This document shows, one piece after another, positions 24,669 through 36,600 of a DNA stretch of 64,000 nt. The notes under the pieces are model-generated. The model saw only the letters and a program-made list of their open reading frames with translations, ran no database searches and was not told where the DNA came from. Origin of the DNA: Caenorhabditis remanei (taxonomy: Eukaryota; Nematoda; Chromadorea; Rhabditida; Rhabditidae); assembly GCF_010183535.1 (NCBI RefSeq), contig NC_071329.1:7006001-7070000 (forward strand), written 5' to 3'. Position numbers and translations under genes: made by a program. Each line of letters starts with the position of its first letter. Within the stretch, counting starts at the first letter, position 1.

Positions 24669-27600
24669 CTGAAATGCGAGAAGTTGAAAATTAAAAAAAA
24701 ACATATTTTCAAATGAACTGGCTATTTTTAGACTTTATTTTTGTACCATGTCACTTCTAGAATTTCCTAATCAATTTTGAAATATCCTGACTGAAAATCA
24801 CGGTATCACTGATTGTTCCTTGAAAATAAATTATGTATAAACCATACAGAACGAAGGTTGAGCTTTATTTTTGTAGTTGACAACTTTTTTGTAAGAACAC
24901 TCCCTAGAGAGTAACACATCGACAAAGTAATTTCTCTCTCAAATAGACCCATTTCAGTGCAAAATAATGTGATTTTTGAGCTGTCCCCTTAAAATGATAA
25001 TAACTCTCTAAGGGGTGTCCGTACAAAAAAGTTGTTAACTACAAAAATGAAGCTTTACATTTGTTCTGTATGGTTTATACATAATTTACTTTGTGAGACA
25101 ATTAGTGATATAAGACAAGGCGAATTTGAAAATTTTATCTTTTAAACAAGAACTCCCATTTTTTTCAATTAATCTGTGGATTCCCAACCATTTCAAGGTG
25201 GTGACTGAAATTCAATAAATATGAGAATTATTGCTGAATTTCCACATGCTTTGAAGATTTTAAAGAGACCAAGAGTTTTGCGGGAATCAGACAATAAAAT
25301 CAGGTTATTGCTGAAACTCTAAAACCAGTCATCCTCAAAATAAAAAACAATGTTTACAAAATCAGTTTATTCACGTGAAAAAAATTCAATCACAAAATCA
25401 CAGATAGGATGCGAGGAGGAAATCTGGGGAAATTTAAAAAAAACAAAAATTGAAACGTGTACAAAACAAAACCGTGAACTAATCGTGGATTCCCATTCTG
25501 GATGCTCGCATCCAGAATGGGGAAATTGAGAAAAACTAGAAAAGTTATAGGCGTGAACTATAAAATGTGGATCCACATTCTGGTTTCACGAAATGGATGT
25601 GGGGAAATTTAGAGAAGACCAAGTAGAAAGACGCTGGGAATCAGAGAGCTTTTCACAGAAATACTCTTGTCGACCTCTGAATATACTTCCGTCTAGCCAA
25701 CACGGTTTTGTTTTGTTCACGTTTCAATTTTTGTGTTTTTTATATTTCCCCAGATTTCCTCCCCGCATCCAATCTGTGATTTTGTGATTGAATTTTTTTC
25801 ACGTGAATAAACTGATTTTGTAAACATTGTTTTTTATTTTGAGGATGACTGGTTTTAGAGTTTCAGCATTAACCTGATTTTATTATCTGATTCCCGCGAA
25901 ACTCAGGGTTTCTCGAAAATGTGGAAATTTAGCAAATACATGTGGAAATTTAGCGATTATCTCCATTTTTCCTATAAATTCTGATATGCTAAGAAAATCT
26001 GTGATAATTTCACATCTTTATGGAGATAACCGCTACTTCTCCTTCAAAAGTTGAAATTTTCAAATTCGGCCTGTCTTATATCGTAACACTCTCTCAAAGT
26101 TGGTAATTTTCAACTAAAAAAATGCCAAATTGTATATCTTTCTGCACGTTACTGTACTTGTTACAAGAAACAGAAAGAAATTTTTCGACCTGCAAAGTAG
26201 AAAAAAGTCTAGTCCCTTTTGCACAAAAGCATCCAAAACCGAAAAAAGTCTAAACATCCGTTGACAAAAGCGAGAAGCAAATTCAAAACTTGAAAAATGT
26301 ATCTATTATTTCCAAATCGTCTTTTAGTCTTATTTTTTTTGTATTTTTCAGTATTTTGCTTTCTCAAGAATAAAGAACAATTTTATTGTTCAGAGATCAC
26401 CATGCTCACCATCCGACGGATTCGATCCTCCACCATGTCCTCCTCCAACAGGTCCTCTTTGAGTCAATGCACTTATCATAACTGCAGTTGTACTCCTCCC
26501 AACAACTGGCTTGATTTCATGAGGTTGTAGTACTCGTCGTCGTTTTTTCGGTAGTTTTGATCTGAATTTTTCGATTAATTGGAGTGGAGTCACAATACAA
26601 AATGATCGCAGAAAAAAGAAAATATTATTGATACCCGACTGATATATAATTGAATTGAATTCCAGTTAGACCAAGGAACAATATATTCAATTAGATATTT
26701 ATAGTGTTTTTTTTTGTCAACAAATCAAAAATATTGAACAAAAATATAAGTGATCTGGAATAAGAAGAAGGAATTTCGAAGAAAAATAGCTCACCTCGCC
26801 TGCGCATGAGAATAAAACATTGCAAAGTTGGATACAATAACTGGAACGGGTAGAGCAATAGTGAGCACACCCATCAGAGCACAGACTGAACCGACAAGAC
26901 GGCCAAGGGATGTTTGGGGGACCTGAAAAATATATTTTAAACCACATTAATGTCTTCACTTGACTTGACTCACCAAATCCCCAAACCCAATCGTACAAAT
27001 CGTAATCACAGCCCACCACAACCCGACGGGTATCGACGAGAATTGATTTCCCTCGTTGTGCTCAACTCTTTCAGCATAATAAACCAGTGCAGCGAATATC
27101 ACAATACCGAGAACTACAAAGAATACAAGAAGGAATAGTTCCTGAGCAGACGCTTTGAATGTTTGAATCAGAATTTTGAGTCCAGTGGAATGTTGAGTTA
27201 ATTTGAATAGACGAAGAATTCGAATAATTGAGAAAAATTCAACTGAATCTCTATTAGATCCAGAGAGGGCTTTATCGAGCGCCCAATCGATATAGAAGGA
27301 TACTGTAGCTATGAAGTCGATGATGTTGACTGGAGTCTTCAGGAATATTGCCACGTTGGGACAGAAAATCATTCGGGTTAGGAACTCTCCAGAGAACCAG
27401 ATGTTGGAGAGAAGTTCCACGTAGAAAAACGAGGGATGGGCTCTGGAATTCGGGAAATTTTTGTTGGATTTGAGAGTACGTCTCTTGTTTTTGAAAACAT
27501 GTGTTTCTCAGAATCGTGTATTTCCAGAATTATGTATTTTTAACTTGCCCTGTTTCAATTGAGAATGACTGAGAGGATCTTACGGTATCACTGATTGCCC

Positions 27601-30600
27601 CACAAAGTAAATTATGTATAAAACATGCAGAACAAAGGTAGAGCTTCATTTGTGTAGTTGACAACTTTTTTGTACGAGCACTCCCTAGAGAGTTATGGTC
27701 ATTTTAAGGGGACAGCTCAAAAATCACTCTATTTTGCTTTTTTTTAAAAAGTTATCAACAACAAAAATGAAGGTCTTCCTTTATTTTGTATGGTTTATAC
27801 ATAATTTACTTTGTGGGACAACCAGTGATACCGTAAGGCCCTCTCAAAATTGGTCATTTCCAACTGAAAAAAGAAAAAATGCATATCTTACTGCACGATA
27901 CTGTAATTATTTCTAGAGATATGCTTTTCTAGTGTTCTTTCTTTCGGAAACTAATCCAACTAACCTTGTTGCCATCTTTCCCACATAAATCGGATTCATC
28001 TGAATGCCTCCTTTCATACTTCCATGTCCTCCACCTCCTCCAACGAATCCTGTGTAATTTCCCATATTCGTTGAAATATCAATGTCAGGAATCCGAAACG
28101 ATGGATGAGTTTTCAGACAGAAACAGACAATCGAAATGATGACGAAGATGATGTTGACGACTGATATCACCTGGAAAAATGGAAAAGTCTCTAACTTGTC
28201 ATTAGAGCACACTTGAACAACCGGACGGGCTTTCCCACTTGGACAGTTCGAGGAAAAGAGAGAATCTCTTCCAACAAACGATATTTTAGACAAAAGGACT
28301 CCCATATAAAAAGCAAATACGAAAATAATTCTCTTCTCTCAAAAAATGTTAGTGATATTAAAAAAAGAAAATACAAAATTTTAGAGAATTTCAGCCCGAT
28401 GAAGCATGCAAAGACACCCTACAGGAGAAAACGTGGACAACTATTTTCAGTTTTTCCAACTCGGTAAACTAAATGACACACATTTAAAAAACGAAAATGT
28501 TTGAAAGCTTGATAATATTATTTTTGAATGTTTTTCTTTATCGATGCGAAAAAACAAATAAAATGAGGAGGGAGATGGAGAAGAGAAAGAATGAAAATGA
28601 GTAGAAACAAATGGATGAAGACCCGGAAAATTATGACAAGATAAGGGTAGAAAAGAGAGAAAGAGAGAAAATTTCAGTTTTATGCCATCAACTTGGATGC
28701 AGAATTGTCGTGCATTGGTGGTCCACCGTTTGCATTTTTGAAATTTGCAGGTGGTTGATTGAACGTCGCCGAGGAGCTCTTCTTTCGATGTTTTCCATGA
28801 TGTTGTTTTACTCCCAGAAGGGCTGGTTTCACTTCGTGCGCCTTTAAAATTTTAATAGGTTACTGTAGGTTACTGTAGGTGATAGAGTAAATGCGCTCTA
28901 TTGGACCCGATGCTTTTGTTGTTCGGTTCGTTCACCCTGTACCTGTTCATCATTTGCATCCAAATTCTCCGCACATCAAAACAAGCTTCTTTTCGAAAAA
29001 CTCACCTGTAACACTCTCCTTCTCTTCTTCGGCAGCTTAGCTCTGGCCTGTGAATGTGAGTATAAATTGGAAAAGTTGGATACAATAACTGGAACTGGGA
29101 GAGCAATAGTGAGCACACCCATCAGAGCACAAAGGGATCCGACGAGCATTCCCAGGTAGGTTTTGGGCACCATGTCGCCGAAACCTACAGTAGAAATTGT
29201 GACGAGACTCCTGGAATACAGGGAAAAGTGTTTTAGAATCCGGAAATAAAATCATACCACCAAAGTCCCAAAGGTATACTTGTGAACTGGTTATCCTTGT
29301 TCAATTGACTTCTCTCTGCATAATATACTAATGCAGCGAAAATAACAATTGCCAGGACGACGAAAAACACAAGCAAGAACAATTCTTGTGCAGACGCCTG
29401 GAAAACATTGTTTGAAATATTTATTTTTTATATTAAATTCAGGGTAGAACGTACCTTGAAAGTCTGGATCAGAATTTTCAGTCCAGAGAAATGTTGTGTC
29501 AGTTTGAATAACCTGAGCACGCAGATCATGGAAAGGAAATCCAATGTGACCAAGGAGCCTGAAAAAAAGAAAAAAAAGTTTTTTGAAAACTCAGAGAATC
29601 AACTTACCAGTCTGAATAAGAATGGCATGGAGGAGAGATTCGAAGAAGAATGCTCCCGTTGAGATCACATCAATGATAGTGAGTGGAGATCTCACGAATT
29701 TATGGAATGATGGACAGAACAGACTTCTGATCAACTGGAAACAAATCGAATGTTTTTGACTTTTGGAAACTTGAAAACTCACCAATTCAATGGTGAACCA
29801 GATATTGCAGATGAGGTCCACATAGAAGAAATTCGGGTGTGGAGATGTCACTGGCTTATCGGTTCCTATTGTTTTGTGATAGTTTTTGAAACCACCTTCA
29901 TCGACGACTCGTAGAGAATAGAATACTGAAAATGGGATATTTGGTAAGTTGGTCATTTCAAGTTGGTCAGAAATTGAAGAGCTAGTTTCGCTGAAAATTA
30001 TTCACGTCTGAATTCTGTGGCAGGAAACTTTTCTCTAATGCTAAAAAGTTATTAACAGAACGCTTTTTTCACAATTCAATCATTTTAACAGTGTCTGATT
30101 CAGTGGATCTGTCTAATCAGTTTTCTGTGAATCCGGATCTCCAAGTTAAAAAAAACTCGTATTTTCCAAACTCAAAAATAAACACTCACCATCAATATCG
30201 GGTATTTGAAACGATGGATCCGTCTTGAGAATGAATGAGCAAGTGGAGGCAAGAATGAAAGCTACGGAGAGGAATGAAATCACCTGAATGAATTAGAGAC
30301 ACCGTCGATTCAGGTTCATATCAAACAATGAACCGAAAAAAGAATAGAAGGAGAAGTTTTTTGGAAGAATCTTTTTTTGTTTGAAACAAAAACTAAAGGG
30401 GAGGCAAAACTAAAGACAATGGTTAGGTATTCAGGTACACACATGCAGTTTAGATTTCGTTTGAATTTGACGTGCAACATTTGGGAGGGGGCGGGGCTTA
30501 GGTGAAAGAACACATAGAAATGAGACTAACCCTTGCGTATTTCGAACTCCATGGCTCATCGAAAAGTGCCCACACTCGGGGTTTCAATCGTTGCCATTGT

Positions 30601-33600
30601 GACATGTTGCCTGTGAAATAGTCATCTTCCCATCCGAACTTTTTTGCTATCTGAAAAGGTTTAGAGTGTAAGGTCTTGGAACGTTATAGAGATTTTCCAC
30701 TTTTCTTCATATTTGAAAAGCGGACCAAAACGGTCCGAGACGGGCTGACACGGGCCGGCTCGTAATTCGCTTCAAACTCAATATTATGAGCTGAAAAATA
30801 TACCAAAATGTAGATCTCGGCGAGTTCTTTGTCCGTGACCTACTACGGGCAGAGTGGCTAGACGTTAATGTACCGCAGGCCGGGAAAAGTACGGAAAAAC
30901 GCCAAAATCGCCAAAAAAGCCATTCCAGACCGGCTCGCGGTACATTAACGACTAGCCATACGATCCTGTCTGGAAAAGCTTTGACGTTTCGTGATGGCTA
31001 AAAAAACCAGGACGAAAAAGTTAGGCCACCAAAATTATTGGTTTTATGCTGACCTAACATTCGCACCTGTACGATTTCTAGGTCATAATGAAAACTGTTT
31101 TGGTAACTTTTCGCGAGTGGTCTTTTTTGGGGTCCAACTATTCGAAAAGACTTTTTAGGCCACCTCTAAATATGTTCCAATATTTTTTGTGATGACCTAG
31201 AAATCCAATTTTTGCTCTAAAAGTAATATAAAACACCATTTTTCGAGTCTCGCCCAACATCTTACAAAAAAAAACTCTCACCTCTTCCTGTGTCGGAGGA
31301 TCCCCATCTAAATCCAATGACTCTATAACTGCTAGCGTATCTTGTGTATCCCTGTGCTGTGTATACGTCATCCAACAACATGGTTCCACCTGCAATTATG
31401 TCATTGTTTTTCAGAAAGTAAGTCATCATCTTTTTCGAAAAATAATAACAGCATTTCTGTTTTTCAGAAAACAGAAAACAAAGAATACGACGACTCACTT
31501 GATTAGCGTCGAGACCCCAAAACTCGAGTTCTTCTTCGAATAGAGGACCACATACGTTGGTTGGATAATGGAGTTTACCTGGAAGAAGAAAATGGAGATG
31601 TTTTCAAAAATATGAAGTTGGTTTTCTAGGCCAGAGAAAGTTATACCACTCAACTTTTTCAACAAAGTTCTGACTTCTTTCACAGATGTTCTCGAAGAAT
31701 TTCAAATAATCAAATCACTCACCAGTTCGATAATAATTCAAAATCATCGAGAAGACTCCTGGATGTCTGTCGAAGAAGTATTCGTTGAGTACGGGGTCAT
31801 AATTCGCCAAATTCGGAGTCAGCCTCGATAATCTTGTGGCTGGGATCTTCTTGAGGACGTGACTGTAGGTTTCGTGTCGGATGCCACCAACGTTTAATAT
31901 CACCCGATGTTCTGTGTCCATCCAGGACTGAAAGATAATTAATTATATTATATGAATTGGAAATTGATAACCTAGAAAATCAACACTTGAGAGATCGCCC
32001 ACCACTATTAAAAAAAAGATTTTCTCAATTACTTTACCAGCTTGCAACAACATAAAAACCCTTCTACATAACTTTGGAGATTTCTGAGATTCAAAAAAGT
32101 TTCTCAAAATGTTTTCACATTTTTTAGGTGTGAAACGGAAATGAACCCCGACTCTGACTCCAGTGAAACGAAAAGAAGGAATCATAGATTCCGGGTTCAG
32201 GGGACAACTGACACAATTTTAGATTCCTATCGGCTCAGAAAACCCATCTTTGACCAATCTAACAAAAAACTGCAGAATAAATTCAAAAATCCGTCTGAAA
32301 ATGACAGGACACCATCACCTTCCATTGGAAAAACTTGGAAAACAAAACTTGCACAGAAAAAAGAGAAAAAAGGAAAAAGTAGAGAAGTGAGGAGAGGACA
32401 TTTTTTGATATATGTATGCAGGAAGTCGCCAATAAGCATACATTTTGAGATGGATGGGGTCGAGAAAGACGTGATGGGAGGGACCTCTTCTCTCTGTATC
32501 CGTTCGCAATAGAGATTATCCCCTTGGAGAGGAAAAAAGAGAGAAGAAATTTAAGAGTCCATTGGGAAAACTTTAAAGAAAAAATACAGAAAAAAAACAA
32601 AAGGGCATTGTTTCTGTGTTTTTTTCTGTCGGTCGGAAGAAAATGTCTGGAATTCTGGAACTTGTGACAACTCTAGAAGTGTATTAGAGAGTCAGAGTGA
32701 AATCTGTAATACAACCTCAAAATCAATAAGTTTTAGATTCCCGAGATTGGAATCAAAAGTTCAAAAGATTGAGTCCGGCATTCAGGATTCAGAATTTTAA
32801 AGTTCGCGGCGCGAAGAAGAAAAATAAGATCATCAGATTCAAATGTGCTCTGCTGAGAAATAAATTGTTTAAAAAATTGATGACGAATTCAAAACATACT
32901 ATTGAAAAGCTCACATTTAAACTGACGTCTTGGAAAAATCTGACACCTCTGCTCTATCTGAAATCTAGAAACATGAGGATTCAGAATCTGATTTCGGATT
33001 TTCTCTATCATGAAAAACACATCGAAAATGGCTAGTTAAAACAGAATCTTGTTATGGAGATTCCGCTAGAAATTTGAGTTAAGAAATTATTAAAATTTGC
33101 CTTCGGATCATTTTGATTCGGAGCAAAATCAGAGGGTAGATTCAGAATTATGCTTTTAATAGCTCTAACTTCTCCATGATTCATGGAAGGAATCAATTTT
33201 AAAACAAAAACCGTGTTTCGTCCTCCCAAATCACTCTCTAATTATGACTCAACAAAAACATAAATCCATATTTTCACGTCTTCTTTTCCAGAGAAAACGA
33301 TCAAACTATGTGTAGTAAAGAGATGCAATTCAACCGGAACATTTCCGGGTAATTTACTATTCACTAGGTTAGAGCATCCCTCCTTCCCGTGCACTTCTCC
33401 TCAAAAACTACTGGTCATCCACCGAAGGACTAAACCGCCCAAAAAAAGACAAATGGTGGATTTGTTCGGTTAAACTTTAAAAAAGAAAAAGGAAGAAGAA
33501 AAAAGGAAAACATCGGAGGAGAAGAACGAGAGCATTCTCTATCGGACACAGAGAAAAACGGGGGCTACCGAGTAATGATGTTGCATAAAGTAATCCGGGT

Positions 33601-36600
33601 TTAGTCAGGACGAAGAATGAATTGCTTCTTCTTCTTTTTCTTCTTCCCGTGGGTAGTTATAGTTGAAAACATGAAGAGTTAGTTAGAGAAGACGTCACGT
33701 CTTCTTCTGGTTTCTCCACTCATTTCTATTAGGTAAAACGAATGACTTTAAAGAAGACGACGTCGTTTCTCAGCTTCGTACTCTTTTCCTCGAAGAAGTT
33801 TGCCCGTGTTATTTAGTTGATGAGCTACTACGTCTTCTTCTTCTTCTCCTCTTTTTTCAAGAGAAAAAGAAGAACAAGAAACACAAAAAAATGCACAAAA
33901 TGAGCTAAACTTTCCTTCTTCTCGTCCGACCCCCCTCTTCTCCTATTTTTTCAAGTCGTTTATTTTATTTTATTTCATTTTCTATTTCAAGCTTTCTTTG
34001 TTCTCCAATACGTTTTTGATTAAGCTTTTTTCGTCTAGTTGGTAGCTGAAAGCCTCCAAAAGTGGGCGGAGCTTGGGGAAAGAGAAAAAGCGAAAGATTG
34101 TAGATCGGGTAATCGGAAAACGGAGTAAAAAGAAAGGAGCGATTCAGGGATCCGATATGAAAAAAGCTTTGCCTTTTTTCTCCATCCTGATTCAATTTGT
34201 TTAAAAGAGGGGGGACCTCTCGTCCAGGAGAGTAAAAGATGCAGGCCTATTTGACATGTTTTGAGATGAAGGCTCATCCACTACTCGAAAGAGAAAAAAG
34301 AACGCCTCAAGTAGGATATCGAATAGATATTTATGTGTCAGAGTTTCTACTTGACGCCTATTTTCCTTTCTCTCTCTCTTCACAATAAATAAATACTTTT
34401 TCAAAAAATGCTCCGGACCCGAGATGAGATGAGGAGGAAGCACATCGTAAAGCTATCATAAAACAAAACGAAAGAAAATGGATGGAAGAGCAGGAGAAGA
34501 AGGACAAAGGGGACAAAAACGCTTTGTGCTGTTGGAATGGGGTTTTGGGACGGATGATTGTTTGAGAAAAGACAAAATCTGGTTTTGTGCCGATTTTTTG
34601 TAATTTTGGATGTGGGATTGGTGACGGCATAAACTGGAACGGGGGCGGTCAAAAATATAATTGAAACTGGGTTGCATACTGTCTGATTTTTTTAAAACCT
34701 GATGGTTTTTATCATAACAGTGTTTAATCCTGGCGCGCCTCTGACGCGATTCACTTCATTAATTAAGCTGTGACACTCAAAAACACCAAATTTACATATC
34801 TTCAAAATATACAATTTTCAGCAAAGACACATTTTCAGTTTATCTAACGATTCTCTTTGCCCATACAACCTCAGAAACTTCCAGAATCAATCTAATCCCT
34901 CCCTTCGTAACCAATTCACTTGCCGACTCAATCTCCAAAAGGTCACTAAACCAAACCAGATCTCATTATTCAAGTACAACCGAATCAAATTATCCGTGAG
35001 CCAATCGAAAACCCAAAAAATCGAAAATTAAATCAGTCAGTTGCTCAGTTGCGGGAGCAGCTGTTATTAGGTCAAGTAAACATTGATAACCGGAAGGAAA
35101 TTCAAGAAATCAGATGATTGGAATGAGTGATCAACTTCAGAAGACATCGGAGGCACGCCAGCTTCAGTGACAATCCCCCCCACGTTTCTCGAAATCTACA
35201 TACTTGAATACCAAAAAAAGAAAAAGATCCTGCTTTCTTATAAATCCATAAATCATGTCCTCTTCTCTAAACGATGACAAGTTCATCATCACATGAAGTG
35301 TGTACATGAAAATGCAAATGGGATGAGGGGGGTCGACACCACTTTGGTCCAATCATTCGAGATGAGAAAAGTGGATGATGAAGGTGAGAAAGAGAAGAGA
35401 TAGATGAAAGGTATTTTGACAGCATTACACTTGGTGTGTGGAAGAAATTTACAAAACGGACTGGCTCAGCCGCAGAAAAAGATAAAGGGAGTGATAGGAA
35501 GAGCAGTAGTGACCAGTTGGAGTGATGGGGTGCGGATATCCGGACAAACAGATTGACAGACACATGGATTGAGTGACAGACAGGAGTGGAATGAAATCAT
35601 GAGTCAAGTTGGGATGGTATCAGTGAGAAAAAGTTAACTGGTTCGGGTGTCTTGGGTTGGATATCCGGACGAACGGACATTAAAAAAAACTAAACAAAAA
35701 GAATGGTGACCGACCGAAGGAGCAATCTGGAGCCCTGATTTTTTGGCAGTCGTAAGTCAAACTTGGAATGATATCAGTGAAAGAGGACCGGACATCCGGA
35801 CATTTGGACATTCAAGCAGACAAACAGTCAGACAGGAAAATAGAAGTGAAGAATGATTGACAGGAGACCACTTCCAATTGATCACATTCCACACAGTTTT
35901 GTCTGCCTGTCGATCTGGATGTCCGGATGTCTTCTTGTTCAAGACTGGTTGCAACTAATTAAGAAAATTAAAATTTTATCTCTGGAATCAATCCGTTTAC
36001 GAAAGTTTACTAGTACTAGTTAGGGGCGTGGCTGATCTCATTCCTCTGAACAAATTAGGGAAAAGTTGAAAGACTTCGAAAAAAGGAATAAAGACAAAGG
36101 GTCACACAGGCTTCTGGGAAGCGAAGAAATATCAAGTTTCAGTTAAGAATGAGAGGAAATAGTAGAAAGTGGTGTGGAGTCGCATTTTGATTTTTCCTCT
36201 TTTTCTTCTGAATTCGAAGAATGAAATAAAATGATGGCAATTAAAAAGTGAAATGGTGTTTAGTCTCAGGTATACTCGGAATTGAGGGAAAAGAAGATAG
36301 AGAGATGATGCTCCCTCACTGAGAGGAACACCCAAAGAATCAGATTTCATCTTCAAACCATGGAATGCGTAAGAATAGGAAAGAGAGGGGGACAGACTCA
36401 CAGATGTGTTCCAAAATGGATTGGAAAAAACATTTAAATTAGGAAGAGAGTGAAACAGATAGGAGAAAATGATGGAAATGGGTTGGTGTTCGTAATTTAT
36501 TGTTTTAAAAACAACGAGCCAGGCAAATTACGGCTGATATATCTGCGTGGTTTCAATTTCAATTGGTCTAGTAAAAAGTTGCCCCAAAAAATTCTTGGGA

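Noticed and set aside
26410..28170. A second, independent potassium channel gene
   Set aside because: No T1 or start exon precedes the distal cassette, and its first exon has a normal acceptor in the same phase as the proximal one, so an alternative cassette of one gene explains it better.
34730..34750. Possible tRNA or small RNA genes in GC-richer patches
   Set aside because: No cloverleaf-compatible A and B boxes found by eye; a covariance-model search would be decisive and cannot be run here.
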